Assembly: GCF_004364555.1 (NCBI RefSeq)
Contig: NZ_SOAM01000004.1
Span: forward strand, 248,001-312,000
Length of the DNA: 64,000 nucleotides
Direction: 5' to 3'
Origin: Amnibacterium kyonggiense
GTDB taxonomy: Bacteria > Actinomycetota > Actinomycetes > Actinomycetales > Microbacteriaceae
Position numbers and translations under genes: made by a program. A model generated the notes under the pieces. That model saw only the letters and a program-made list of their open reading frames with translations. It did no database searches and was not told the origin of the DNA. Below, in pieces: positions 34,496-43,791 of the stretch; within the stretch, counting starts at the first letter, position 1; every line of letters starts with the position of its first letter.

Positions 34496-36330
34496 GCCGC
34501 GAACGCCTCGTCGCGCCGGACGGCACGGCCTTCCGCGACCTCGACCACGACGGCGTCATGGCGCCGTTCGAGGACCCGCGACTGAGTGCGGAGGAGCGCG
34601 CCGACGACCTGGTCGCACGGCTGTCCCTCGAGGAGAAGGCCGGCCTCTGCTTCCAGGACATGCTCGCGGTCGGGTCGGCGGACGACCTCGACGACCCCGG
34701 CCCGTACGGCGCCTCCCCCGCGTCGCTGGCGCAGGGGCTGCTCCTCAACCACTTCAACCTGCACGGCCTGCCCGCGCCCGCGGAGGCGGCCCGGTGGCAG
34801 AACGCCATGCAGGACCTCGCGGCCGCGACGCCGCACGGTGTCCCGATCACGTTCTCCTCCGACCCGCGGCACGCGGTCGCCGACGCCGAGGGCGGGGAGA
34901 ACGTCGGCGTCGCGCTGGCGACGGGCGCGATGTCGGCGTGGCCGGAGCCGCTCGGACTCGCCGCGATCGGTGACGCCGACGTGGTCCGCTCCGCCGCGGA
35001 GGCCGCACGGCGCGAGTACGTCGCGGTCGGGATCCGCGCGGCGCTGCACCCGCAGGCGGACGTCTCCGCGGACCCGCGCTGGGGCCGGCAGGCGCAGACG
35101 TACGGCACCGATGCCGCGCTCGTCGCGCGGCTGACGGTCGCGGAGCTCGAGGGGCTGCACGGCGACGGGGTCGGCCCGGACGCCGTCGCGGCGACCGTGA
35201 AGCACTTCCCCGGCGGCGGCGTGCGCGACGGCGGCGAGGACTCCCACTTCCCCTACGGCGCCGACCAGTCCTACCCGGGCGACCGCTTCGAGGAGCACCT
35301 CGCGCCGTTCCGCGCCGCGATCGACGCCGGCGTCGCGAACGTCATGCCGGCCTACGGGAAGCCGGTCGGCCTGGTGCTCGACGGCGAGCCGGTGCCGGAG
35401 GTCGCGTTCGGCTTCAACCGCCCGGTCATCACGGGCCTGCTCCGCGAGGAGCTCGGGTTCGACGGGGTCGTGGTCACCGACTGGGGGCTCGTCAGCGACC
35501 TGGTGATCGGCCCGCTGACCCTGCCCGCCCGCGCCTGGGGCCTCGAGGACGCGTCCGCGGAGGACCGGATGGTCGCGATCTTCGACGCGGGCTGCGACCA
35601 GCTCGGCGGCGAGCGCCTCCCCGGCATGCTCGCCGAGCTCGTGCGCAGCGGGCGGATCGCGGCGGAGCGCCTCGACGAGTCGGTCCGCCGCCTGCTGCTC
35701 GTGAAGTTCCGGCTCGGGCTGTTCGACGACCCGTACGTCGACCCCTCGGCCGCGGAGGCGGCGCTCGGTGCGCCCGATCTCGTGGCCGCTGGGCGGCGGG
35801 CGCAGTCCGAGGCGGTCACGGTGATCGAGGACCGCGGGGCGGCGCTGCCGCTCCGGCCGGGCGCGCGGGTGCTCCCCGTGCACCTCGCGGCGGACGCGGT
35901 GACGGGCGCCGGGCTCGTGCCGGTGACCGAGGCGTCGGAGGCGGAGCTCGCGATCGTGCGGATCACGGCGCCGTTCGAGCCGCGGAACCGGTACTTCCTC
36001 GAGGGCATGTTCCATGCGGGCTCGCTCGAGCCGGCCGCGGAGACGATCGCCGAGGTCCGCGACCTCGCGGAGCGGCTCCCGGTCGTGCTCGTCGTGTCGT
36101 TGGACCGGCCAGCGATCCTCACGCCGGTGGCGGACGCGGTCGCGGCGCTCGTCGGCGTCGTCGGCTGCTCGGACGCGGCGCTGCTCGACGCACTGACCGG
36201 CGCCGTGCCGCCGCGCGGCCGGCTCCCGTTCGACCTGCCGCGCTCCGCCGAGGCGGTCGCCGCGGTGCGGCCGGACGTGCCGAACGACACGGCCGACCCG
36301 CTGTTCCGGGCCGGCACCGGCGGCGCCTGA
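34492..36330 (+). CDS. GH3 glycosidase, second type
   Basis: A 612-residue family 3 glycosidase, distinct from the preceding one. It begins with about 20 residues (LDHDGVMAPFEDP) typical of exo-beta-glucosidases or xylosidases. Motifs are ADPRWGRQAQTYG-like ADVSADPRWGRQ, TVKHFPGGG with EDSHFPYG, and the nucleophile D330 in VVVTDWGLVSD. The C-terminal sandwich domain is short and there is no fibronectin domain or signal peptide. Natural substrates could be beta-glucosides or beta-xylosides. It is translationally coupled to the first GH3 gene, so both probably act on one imported material. Confidence 0.88.
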   Translation: MSRERLVAPDGTAFRDLDHDGVMAPFEDPRLSAEERADDLVARLSLEEKAGLCFQDMLAVGSADDLDDPGPYGASPASLAQGLLLNHFNLHGLPAPAEAARWQNAMQDLAAATPHGVPITFSSDPRHAVADAEGGENVGVALATGAMSAWPEPLGLAAIGDADVVRSAAEAARREYVAVGIRAALHPQADVSADPRWGRQAQTYGTDAALVARLTVAELEGLHGDGVGPDAVAATVKHFPGGGVRDGGEDSHFPYGADQSYPGDRFEEHLAPFRAAIDAGVANVMPAYGKPVGLVLDGEPVPEVAFGFNRPVITGLLREELGFDGVVVTDWGLVSDLVIGPLTLPARAWGLEDASAEDRMVAIFDAGCDQLGGERLPGMLAELVRSGRIAAERLDESVRRLLLVKFRLGLFDDPYVDPSAAEAALGAPDLVAAGRRAQSEAVTVIEDRGAALPLRPGARVLPVHLAADAVTGAGLVPVTEASEAELAIVRITAPFEPRNRYFLEGMFHAGSLEPAAETIAEVRDLAERLPVVLVVSLDRPAILTPVADAVAALVGVVGCSDAALLDALTGAVPPRGRLPFDLPRSAEAVAAVRPDVPNDTADPLFRAGTGGA

Positions 36331-36368
36331 CGCGCCTCCTGCCGCCGCCCCTCCCCTCGTCGAGCACG

Positions 36369-36445
36369 TCGGCAGGCTCATCTCGCTTCGACAGGCCCGG
36401 AGGTCTGCCTGGAGCCTGCCGAAGTGGATCCGGCCTGCCGAAGTG
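36369..36445. repeat. Palindrome and tandem repeat downstream of the GH3 genes
   Basis: TCGGCAGGCT (36369-36378) pairs with AGCCTGCCGA (36413-36422), with an inner AGGC/GCCT stem. CCTGCCGAAGTG occurs twice in tandem (36415-36426 and 36434-36445). The family resembles the CTTCGACAGGCTC intergenic repeat common in this bacterial group (from memory). Probable terminator for the GH3 transcript. Confidence 0.6.
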
Positions 36446-36479
36446 CTCCGCGCAAGGCGCCGACGCTCGGGTGGGGAGC

Positions 36480-36577
36480 GGGACGCCGGACGCATCGACG
36501 ACACGGACCTCCGCCGGATGGAGGACCGGCTCGACATCGAGGAGCTGCGGCTCTCCCCCCGTCGCCGCGGACGACTG
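36480..36577 (+). other. Possible remnant of a small coding gene
   Basis: In one plus frame the 260-bp gap reads RIDDTDLRRMEDRLDIEELRL before losing sense. This resembles the N-terminus of SnoaL/NTF2-like proteins (DRLAIEEL...). There is no start, no further family sequence and no ribosome-binding site, so it may be a decayed fragment or chance. Confidence 0.2.
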
Positions 36578-36590
36578 AGCCGCCCGGGCG

Positions 36591-37589
36591 TCAGCGACCG
36601 GCGCTCGACGCCCGGACGACCAGCTCCGGCTGGAGCACGATGCGGCTGCGCTCCGTCGCGCCGTCGATCTCGGCGAGCAGGAGGTCGACGGCGGTCGCGC
36701 CCATGCGGTCGCGTGGCTGCCGGACCGAGGTGATGGGCACGCCCGCGGACGCCGCGAACTCGATGTCGTCGTAGCCGACGATCGCCAGGTCGTCCGGCAC
36801 CCGCAGGCCGCCGAGCAGGCCGACGGCCTGCAGCACGCCGAGCGCGACGAGGTCGTTCGCGGCGAAGACGGCGTCCGGCGGCTCGGGCATGGCGAGGATC
36901 TCCCGCCCGGCGTCGACGCCGTGCCGGACGGTCAGCGCGCCGATCGGCAGCGCCTCGAGCGTCGCGCCGGTCACCGCCGCGACCGCGTCCCGCGCCCCCT
37001 GCAGCCGGTCCCGGACCTGCTCGAGGTCGAGCGGACCGCCGACGAAGAGGAGCCGGCGGCGGCCGCCCTCGAGCAGGTGCCGGGCGGCGAGGCGCCCGCC
37101 CGCGACGTCGTCGACGGACACCGAGGAGAACCCGGGCGTGGAGGCGACGCGGTCGACGAGCACGGCGGGCGTCCCCCGGCTCCGCAGCCGCTCCAGCCGC
37201 TCGCTGATCTCGCCGACCGGCGAGACGAGCACGCCGCGGACCCGCTGCTCCTCGAACAGATCGATGCCGGCGGCCTCCCGCGCCTGCTGCTCGCCGCTGT
37301 TGGCGATGAGGACCGCGAGGCCGGACTCGGCCGCACGCTCCTCGGCCGCACGGACGAGGTCGGTGAAGAACGGGTTGCCCACGTCGAGCACGACGAAGCC
37401 GATGCTCCGGGACGTCCCCGCGCGCAGCTGGCGCGCCGCGTCGTTGCGGACGAAGCCGAGCTCCGCGATCGCCCGGTGCACGCGCTCCGCGGTCTCCGCG
37501 GCGACCTTCGCCGGGGTGTTCAGCACGTTCGAGACGGTGCCGACGGAGACGCCGGCGCGCGCCGCCACGTCCTTGACGCTCACGCTCAT
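36591..37589 (-). CDS. LacI-family regulator of rhamnose genes
   Basis: A 332-residue repressor. Residues 1-50 form the LacI helix-turn-helix (SVKDVAARAGVSVGTVSNVL) with a hinge at NDAARQLRAG. The periplasmic-binding-like sugar domain follows (SIGFVVLDVGNPFFTDL, GYDDIEFAA, TSVRQPRDRMG). The ATG at 37589 follows GGAGG. It is divergent from rhaI, and a LacI-type operator with central CG overlaps the rhaI -10 region, so it probably represses the rha genes; L-rhamnose or rhamnulose is the guessed inducer. Confidence 0.9.
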   Translation of the reverse strand: MSVSVKDVAARAGVSVGTVSNVLNTPAKVAAETAERVHRAIAELGFVRNDAARQLRAGTSRSIGFVVLDVGNPFFTDLVRAAEERAAESGLAVLIANSGEQQAREAAGIDLFEEQRVRGVLVSPVGEISERLERLRSRGTPAVLVDRVASTPGFSSVSVDDVAGGRLAARHLLEGGRRRLLFVGGPLDLEQVRDRLQGARDAVAAVTGATLEALPIGALTVRHGVDAGREILAMPEPPDAVFAANDLVALGVLQAVGLLGGLRVPDDLAIVGYDDIEFAASAGVPITSVRQPRDRMGATAVDLLLAEIDGATERSRIVLQPELVVRASSAGR

Positions 37590-37680
37590 CGGGCCTCCGG
37601 GGTGCTCCGGCGCATCGTAACGACCGATCCCCGGCGCGCCGCACCGTCGGCTTGCGGTCGAACCCCGTGTGATGCGACGC

Positions 37681-37694
37681 TATGAAACGATTCA
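37681..37694 (+). promoter_or_regulatory. rhaI -10 with LacI-type operator
   Basis: TATGAA (37681-37686) is a plausible -10, and TGAAACGATTCA (37683-37694) is a LacI-type palindrome with the central CG and one imperfect base pair. Binding would block RNA polymerase. The -35 (TCGAAC, 17 bp upstream) is weak. Confidence 0.6.
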
Positions 37695-37725
37695 ACACCA
37701 GCGCCGAGAAGAGAGCCGAGGAACG

Positions 37726-38892
37726 ATGCCGTCCTTCGACCAGATCACCGACGCCCTGGCGCAGCAGGCGATCGAGCTGCCCTCGTGGGCGTTCGGCAAC
37801 TCCGGCACGCGGTTCCGCGTGTTCCCGCAGGCCGGCGTCCCGCGCGACCCCTTCGAGAAGGTCGCCGATGCCGCCGAGGTGCACCGACTCACCGGGCTCG
37901 CACCGAAGGTCGCGCTGCACATCCCGTGGGACCTCGTCGACGACTTCGCCGCACTCCGCCGGCACGCGGAGGACCACGGCGTCGCGCTCGGGACCATCAA
38001 CTCGAACACGTTCCAGGACGAGGCCTACAAGCTCGGCAGCCTCGCGCACCGCGACGCGGCGGTGCGCCGCAAGGCGATCGACCACCACCTGCGCTGCATC
38101 GAGATCATGGGCGAGACCGGCTCGCAGGACCTGAAGATCTGGCTCGCTGACGGGACGAACTACCCCGGCCAGGACGACATGCGCGCCCGGCAGGACCACC
38201 TGAGCGAGTCGCTGACCGAGATCTACGCCGCGATCGGCGAGGGCCAGCGCCTGGTGCTCGAGTACAAGATCTTCGAGCCGGCGTTCTACCACACGGACGT
38301 GCCGGACTGGGGCACCTCCTACGCCCAGGTGACCGCGCTCGGCGACAAGGCGTTCGTGTGCCTGGACACCGGCCACCACGCGCCGAGTACGAACATCGAG
38401 TTCATCGTCATGCAGCTGCTGCGTCTCGGGAAGCTCGGGTCCTTCGACTTCAACAGCCGCTTCTACGCCGACGACGACCTGATCGTCGGCGCAGCCGACC
38501 CGTTCCAGCTGTTCCGCATCCTCGTCGAGGTGATCCGGGGCGGCGGCTACGGCACGGGCTCCGGGGTCGCGTTCATGCTCGACCAGTGCCACAACATCGA
38601 GAAGAAGATCCCCGGCCAGATCCGCAGCGTGCTGAACGTGCAGGAGATGACCGCGCGGGCGCTGCTGCTCGACCGGAAGGCGCTCGACGCGGCGCAGCGC
38701 GACGGCGACGTGCTCACCGCCAACGGCGTCTTCATGGACGCCTTCTCCACCGACGTCCGACCCGCGCTCGCCGAGTGGCGGGAGTCCCGCGGTCTGCCCG
38801 CCGACCCGATGGCCGCCTACGCGGCGAGCGACTACCAGTCGCGGATCGAGGCCGACCGCGTCGGCGGGGACCAGGCCGGCTGGGGCGCCTGA
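37726..38892 (+). CDS. rhaI: L-rhamnose isomerase
   Basis: A 388-residue TIM-barrel isomerase (RhaI type, as in Pseudomonas stutzeri and Bacillus) converting L-rhamnose to L-rhamnulose. Family sequence stretches are [41 protein letters not shown]-like [12 protein letters not shown] (metal-binding Glu), [10 protein letters not shown] (metal-binding Asp and His), [20 protein letters not shown] and MLDQCHNIE. The ATG at 37726 follows GAGGAACG. It is the first gene of the rha set, 37 nt before rhaD. Confidence 0.95.
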   Translation: [388 protein letters not shown]

Positions 38893-38928
38893 ACGCCTCC
38901 CGCCCCGCACCACCATCACGAGGAAGCC

Positions 38929-40965
38929 ATGACGAACCCTGCTGTCGCCGCCCTGATCGCCCGATCCAACCGGCTGGCCGCCGACCCGACCGTGACGAAC
39001 TACGCGGGCGGCAACACGTCCGCGAAGGGCGAGGAGACCGACCCCGTGACCGGTGAGCCGGTCGAGCTCATGTGGGTGAAGGGGTCCGGCGGCGACCTCG
39101 GGACGCTGACCGAGGCCGGCCTGGCCGTCCTCCGCGTCGACCGCCTCCGGGCGCTGCAGCAGGTCTACCCCGGCGTCGACCGCGAGGACGAGATGGTCGC
39201 CGCGTTCGACTTCACGCTGTTCGGGAAGGGCGGCGCGGCACCCTCCATCGACACCGCGATGCACGGGCTCGTCGACGCGGCGCACGTCGACCACCTCCAT
39301 CCCGACGCCGGGATCGCGATCGCGACCGCGGCGGACGGTGAGCGCCTGACCCGCGAGATCTTCGGCGACGAGGTCGTCTGGGTGCCGTGGCGGCGGCCCG
39401 GGTTCCAGCTCGGCCTCGACATCGCCGCCATCGAGGCCGCGAATCCGCAGGCGATCGGCACGATCCTCGGCGGCCACGGCATCACCGCGTGGGGCGACAC
39501 CAGCCAGGAGGCCGAGGCGAACTCCCTGCGGATCATCCGCACCGCGGAGGCGTGGATCACGGAGCACGGGAAGGCGGACCCGTTCGGCCCGGCCCTCGAC
39601 GGGTACGGCGCCCTGCCCGAGGAGGAGCGGCGCGCCCGCGCGGTCGCGCTCGCCCCGACCATCCGCGGACTCGCGTCCCACGACCGGCCCGTGGTCGGGC
39701 ACTTCACCGACTCCCCCGTCGTGCTCGACTTCCTGGCCTCGGCGGAGCACCCGCGGCTCGCGGCGCTCGGCACGTCCTGCCCCGACCACTTCCTCCGCAC
39801 CAAGGTGAAGCCGCTGGTGCTCGACCTGCCGGCGACCGCGCCGGTCGAGGAGCAGATCGCTCGGCTGCAGGCGCTGCACGAGGCGTACCGCGCCGACTAC
39901 CAGGCGTACTACGACCGCAACGCGGATGCGGAGTCCCCCGCGATCCGCGGCGCCGACCCGGCGATCGTGCTGGTGCCGGGCGTCGGGATGTTCTCCTACG
40001 GCGCGAACAAGCAGACCGCGCGCGTGGCCGGCGAGTTCTACATCAACGCGATCACCGTCATGCGCGGCGCCGAGGCGCTCTCCACCTACGCGCCCATCGA
40101 CGAGCGCGAGAAGTTCCGCATCGAGTACTGGGCGCTCGAGGAGGCGAAGCTGCAGCGGCTGCCGAAGCCGAAGAGCCACGCCACCCGCATCGCGCTCATC
40201 ACCGGCGCGGCCTCGGGCATCGGCAAGGCGATCGCCACCCGGCTCGCCGCGGAGGGCGCGTGCGTCGTCATCGCCGACCTCGATCTCGAGAAGGCGCGCA
40301 CCGCGGCCGCGGAGCTCGGCGGCACCGACGTCGCCGTCGGCGTGCAGGCGGACGTGACCGACGAGGCCCAGGTGCAGGCCGCGATCGATGCGACCGTGCT
40401 CGCGTTCGGCGGGATCGACCTCGTCGTGAACAACGCAGGGCTCTCCCTCTCCAAGCCGCTGCTCGAGACGAGCGCCGCGGACTGGGACCTGCAGCACGAC
40501 GTCATGGCGAAGGGCTCCTTCCTCGTCTCGAAGGCGGCCGCGAAGCCGCTCATCGAGCAGGGCCTCGGCGGCGACGTGATCTACATCTCGAGCAAGAACT
40601 CCGTGTTCGCGGGGCCGAACAACATCGCCTACTCGGCGACGAAGGCCGACCAGGCGCACCAGGTGCGGCTGCTGGCCGTCGAGCTCGGCGAGCACGGCGT
40701 GAAGGTGAACGGCATCAACCCCGACGGGGTCGTCCGCGGGTCCGGCATCTTCGCGTCCGGCTGGGGTGCGAACCGGGCGAAGACGTACGGCATCGACGAG
40801 CAGGACCTCGGGAAGTTCTACGCGCAGCGCACGATCCTGAAGCGCGAGGTGCTGCCGGAGCACGTCGCGAACGCGGTCGCCGTGCTGACCGGGCCCGACC
40901 TCTCGCACACGACCGGGCTGCACATCCCGGTCGACGCGGGCGTCGCCGCCGCCTTCCTCCGATGA
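38929..40965 (+). CDS. rhaD: Rhamnulose-1-phosphate aldolase / short-chain dehydrogenase fusion
   Basis: A 678-residue fusion known in this family (RhaEW type). Residues 1-415 are a class II aldolase: YAGGNTSAKGEET, LMWVKGSGGDLGTL, metal histidines in VDHLHPDAG and GGHGITAWGD. Residues 420-678 are an SDR domain: TGAASGIGKA near 426, then the catalytic Y568 and K572 in YSATKAD. It cleaves rhamnulose-1-phosphate to DHAP and L-lactaldehyde and would oxidise the aldehyde to lactate with NAD. The aldolase in a short version without SDR would be the alternative, but the frame is continuous. lldD downstream fits the lactate route. Confidence 0.95.
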   Translation: MTNPAVAALIARSNRLAADPTVTNYAGGNTSAKGEETDPVTGEPVELMWVKGSGGDLGTLTEAGLAVLRVDRLRALQQVYPGVDREDEMVAAFDFTLFGKGGAAPSIDTAMHGLVDAAHVDHLHPDAGIAIATAADGERLTREIFGDEVVWVPWRRPGFQLGLDIAAIEAANPQAIGTILGGHGITAWGDTSQEAEANSLRIIRTAEAWITEHGKADPFGPALDGYGALPEEERRARAVALAPTIRGLASHDRPVVGHFTDSPVVLDFLASAEHPRLAALGTSCPDHFLRTKVKPLVLDLPATAPVEEQIARLQALHEAYRADYQAYYDRNADAESPAIRGADPAIVLVPGVGMFSYGANKQTARVAGEFYINAITVMRGAEALSTYAPIDEREKFRIEYWALEEAKLQRLPKPKSHATRIALITGAASGIGKAIATRLAAEGACVVIADLDLEKARTAAAELGGTDVAVGVQADVTDEAQVQAAIDATVLAFGGIDLVVNNAGLSLSKPLLETSAADWDLQHDVMAKGSFLVSKAAAKPLIEQGLGGDVIYISSKNSVFAGPNNIAYSATKADQAHQVRLLAVELGEHGVKVNGINPDGVVRGSGIFASGWGANRAKTYGIDEQDLGKFYAQRTILKREVLPEHVANAVAVLTGPDLSHTTGLHIPVDAGVAAAFLR

Positions 40966-40974
40966 GCCCTCTTG

Positions 40975-41056
40975 TCACGGATCAGGACGGATCCGGCGAC
41001 ACGCCGTCCTACGCCCTTCCGGCTGCGGCGTGTCGCGAAAAGGGCCTGATCCGTGA
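40975..41056. repeat. Nested palindrome inside the rha operon
   Basis: Outer arms TCACGGATCAGG (40975-40986) and CCTGATCCGTGA (41045-41056) pair over 12 bp. Inside, GCGACACGCCG (40996-41006) pairs with CGGCGTGTCGC (41026-41036) over 11 bp. The element sits between rhaD and rhaB and could attenuate or process the transcript. Confidence 0.75.
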
Positions 41057-41068
41057 AAGCTGCGGGCG

Positions 41069-42493
41069 ATGAGGTCGGTCGCGGCGATCGATCTGGGGGC
41101 GACGTCCGGCCGCGTGATCGTCGGCGCAGTGGAGGGCGGCGAACTGCGGCTGCGGCACGTCGCGCGCTTCCCGAACACGCCCGTCCGGCTCGCGGACGGC
41201 CTGCACTGGGACGTCCTCTCCCTCTACTCCGCGGCGATGCAGGGGCTCGGCCGGGCGTCCCGGGAGGACGACGAGCTCGTCGGCGCGGCGATCGACTCCT
41301 GGGCCGTCGACTACGGCCTCCTGCACGGCGCCCGCCTGCTCGGCAACCCGTTCCACTACCGGGACGCCCGGAACGAAGCCGCCGTCACCCGCGTGCACGC
41401 CGTCGTCGGGCCGGAGGAGCTCTTCCGCCGCAACGGCCTGCAGCACCTCCCCTTCAACACGGTGTTCCAGCTCGCCGCAGCCGCTGCCGCCGGCGAGCTG
41501 GACGAGGCGGAGCAGCTGCTGCTCGTCCCCGACCTGCTCGGGTACTGGGCGACCGGCAGCCGCGTCGCCGAGCGCACGAACGCCTCCACCACCGGCCTGC
41601 TGCGGGTCGGCGGCGACTGGGACGTCGAGCTGCTGCCGCGGCTCGCACTGCGGCGCAGCCTGCTCCCGCCGGTCGTGGACCCGGGCACCGACCTCGGCCC
41701 CGTCCTGCCGGAGGTCGCCGCGGAGTTCGGCATCGCCGACCGCATCCGGTTCAGCACCGTCGGGTCCCACGACACGGCGTCCGCCGTCGTGGGCGTGCCG
41801 ATGGCGGACGACGGCGCGGTGTACATCTCCTGCGGCACCTGGTCGCTCGTCGGGGCTGAACTGCCCGCCCCTGTCGTGAGCGACGACGCCCGCGCCGCCG
41901 GCTTCACGAACGAGGGCGGCGTCGACGGCCGCACCCGGTTCCTGAAGAACGTGATGGGGCTCTGGCTGCTGTCGGAGTCCGTGCGGGCGTGGGAGAAGGT
42001 CGGCGAGCAGCAGGAGCTCGGCGCGCTGCTCAAGCAGGCCGCGGAAGCGCCGGCGGACGTGCCGACCTTCGACGCGAACGACCCGCGGCTGCTCGCCCCC
42101 GGCGACATGCCCGCCCGCATCGAGGCGCTGCTCCTCGAACGCGGCTCGCGCGTCCCCGCCTCCGTCCCGGAGTTCGTGCGGGGCGTGCTGCAGAGCCTCG
42201 CGAACGCGTACGCCGACGCGGTCCGCGAAATCGAGCGGCTCACGGGCCGCACGGTCCGCACCGTGCACCTCGTCGGCGGCGGGGCGCAGAACGCCCTGCT
42301 CTGCCAGCTGACCGCCGACACGGTCGGCGTCCCCGTCGTCGCCGGCCCGGTGGAGGCGACCGCGATCGGCAACCTCCTGGTCCAGGCCCGCACGCACGGC
42401 ATCCTGTCCGGGGACCTGGAGGCGCTCCGCGCCGTGACCGCCCGCTCCTTCCCGCCGCGCACGTACGCCGTGCGCCCGTTCGCGAGAGGCTGA
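41069..42493 (+). CDS. rhaB: Rhamnulokinase
   Basis: A 474-residue FGGY-family kinase phosphorylating L-rhamnulose at C1. The N-terminal ATP/phosphate loop is [14 protein letters not shown], the substrate region is [12 protein letters not shown] and [10 protein letters not shown], and the C-terminal signature [19 protein letters not shown] includes the adenosine site. The length is typical. The ATG at 41069 has a weak GCGGG site and lies just after the nested palindrome, so it may be less strongly expressed than rhaI-rhaD. lldD follows 4 nt later. Confidence 0.94.
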   Translation: MRSVAAIDLGATSGRVIVGAVEGGELRLRHVARFPNTPVRLADGLHWDVLSLYSAAMQGLGRASREDDELVGAAIDSWAVDYGLLHGARLLGNPFHYRDARNEAAVTRVHAVVGPEELFRRNGLQHLPFNTVFQLAAAAAAGELDEAEQLLLVPDLLGYWATGSRVAERTNASTTGLLRVGGDWDVELLPRLALRRSLLPPVVDPGTDLGPVLPEVAAEFGIADRIRFSTVGSHDTASAVVGVPMADDGAVYISCGTWSLVGAELPAPVVSDDARAAGFTNEGGVDGRTRFLKNVMGLWLLSESVRAWEKVGEQQELGALLKQAAEAPADVPTFDANDPRLLAPGDMPARIEALLLERGSRVPASVPEFVRGVLQSLANAYADAVREIERLTGRTVRTVHLVGGGAQNALLCQLTADTVGVPVVAGPVEATAIGNLLVQARTHGILSGDLEALRAVTARSFPPRTYAVRPFARG

Positions 42494-42497
42494 CCCC

Positions 42498-43736
42498 ATG
42501 GTGCAGCGCCGGTTCCCGAAGCCCGTCGACGTGTTCGAGTACCTGCAGTTCAAGAAGCCGCAGCTCGACCGGAAGAAGGCGCGGCTCGACGCCGCGCTCA
42601 CGATCGAGGACCTCCGGAGGATCGCGAAGCGGCGCACCCCGGCCGCGGCCTTCGACTACACGGACGGGTCCGCGGAGGCGGAGATCTCGATCAAGCGCGC
42701 CCGCCAGGCGTTCCGCGACGTCGAGTTCCACCCGCAGGTCCTCCGCGACGTCGCGCACGTGGACACCGCCGCGACCGTCTTCGGCGCGCCGTCCGCCATG
42801 CCCTTCGGCATCGCGCCGACCGGCTTCACCCGGCTGATGCAGACGGAGGGCGAGACCGCCGGCGCGGGCGCCGCTGCCGCCGCGGGCATCCCCTTCACCC
42901 TCTCGACGCTCGGGACGAACTCCGTCGAGGGCGTGAAGGCCGCGAACCCGCACGGACGGAACTGGTTCCAGCTCTATGTGATGCGGCAGCGGGAGATCTC
43001 CTACGGCCTCGTCGAGCGCGCGGCGCAGGCGGGCTTCGAGACGCTCTTCTTCACCGTCGACACCCCGGTCGCGGGCAACCGCCTCCGCGACAGGCGCAAC
43101 GGCTTCTCGATCCCGCCGCAGCTCACCGTGAGGACGATCGCCGACGCGCTGCCCCGGCCGTGGTGGTGGATCGACTTCCTCACGACGCCGAAGCTCGAGT
43201 TCGCGTCGCTGTCGGACACCGGCGGCACGGTCGGGGACCTGCTCGACATGGCCATGGACCCCACGATCTCCTTCGAGGACCTGAAGGTCATCCGCGACCT
43301 CTGGCCGGGCAAGCTCGCGATCAAGGGCGTGCAGACGCTCGAGGACGCGAAGACCTTCGCGGACCTGGGCGTCGACGGGATCGTGCTGTCGAACCACGGC
43401 GGCCGGCAGCTGGACCGCGCTCCGATCCCGTTCCACCTGCTGCCGGAGGTCGCCCGGGAGGTCGGCCGCGACACGGACGTGATCGTCGACACCGGGATCA
43501 TGAACGGCGCGGACGTCGTCGCGTCGATCGCGCTCGGCGCGAAGTTCACGCTCATCGGGCGCGCGTACCTGTACGGCCTGATGGCCGGAGGCCGGGCGGG
43601 CGTCGACCGGGCGATCGCGATCCTGTCCGACCAGGTGGTGCGGACGATGAAGCTGCTCGGCGCGCACTCGCTCGAGGAGCTGACCCCGGCGCACGTCACT
43701 CAGCTCGAGCGGCTCGTCCCCCGCGCCCGCGGCTGA
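42498..43736 (+). CDS. lldD: L-lactate dehydrogenase (FMN, quinone-type alpha-hydroxy acid oxidase)
   Basis: A 412-residue FMN protein of the alpha-hydroxy acid oxidase family. Key stretches are [12 protein letters not shown], the FMN region [44 protein letters not shown] and the catalytic H300 in [11 protein letters not shown], with ILDSGIRS-type region as [10 protein letters not shown]. It oxidises L-lactate to pyruvate and passes electrons to menaquinone at the membrane. Its place directly after rhaB (4 nt) suggests it deals with L-lactate from L-lactaldehyde. Mandelate or glycolate oxidase is an alternative. Confidence 0.88.
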   Translation: MVQRRFPKPVDVFEYLQFKKPQLDRKKARLDAALTIEDLRRIAKRRTPAAAFDYTDGSAEAEISIKRARQAFRDVEFHPQVLRDVAHVDTAATVFGAPSAMPFGIAPTGFTRLMQTEGETAGAGAAAAAGIPFTLSTLGTNSVEGVKAANPHGRNWFQLYVMRQREISYGLVERAAQAGFETLFFTVDTPVAGNRLRDRRNGFSIPPQLTVRTIADALPRPWWWIDFLTTPKLEFASLSDTGGTVGDLLDMAMDPTISFEDLKVIRDLWPGKLAIKGVQTLEDAKTFADLGVDGIVLSNHGGRQLDRAPIPFHLLPEVAREVGRDTDVIVDTGIMNGADVVASIALGAKFTLIGRAYLYGLMAGGRAGVDRAIAILSDQVVRTMKLLGAHSLEELTPAHVTQLERLVPRARG

Positions 43737-43779
43737 GCGAGAGCCCTCGACCCGCTTCGCACTGGTCCATCGCTCGGGC

Positions 43780-43785
43780 CAGGAT
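43780..43785 (+). promoter_or_regulatory. -10 element for the leaderless lactonase gene
   Basis: CAGGAT, six bases (GGAGGC), then the GTG at 43792. GGAGG is too close to the start to be a normal ribosome-binding site, which supports leaderless initiation. Confidence 0.4.
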
Positions 43786-43791
43786 GGAGGC

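Noticed and set aside
34021-40923. A minus-strand open frame of about 2,300 codons
   Set aside because: It runs opposite to GH3, rhaI and rhaD, is composed of Arg/Asp/Val/Gly shadows of high-G+C codons and has no family motifs. The plus-strand proteins are clear.
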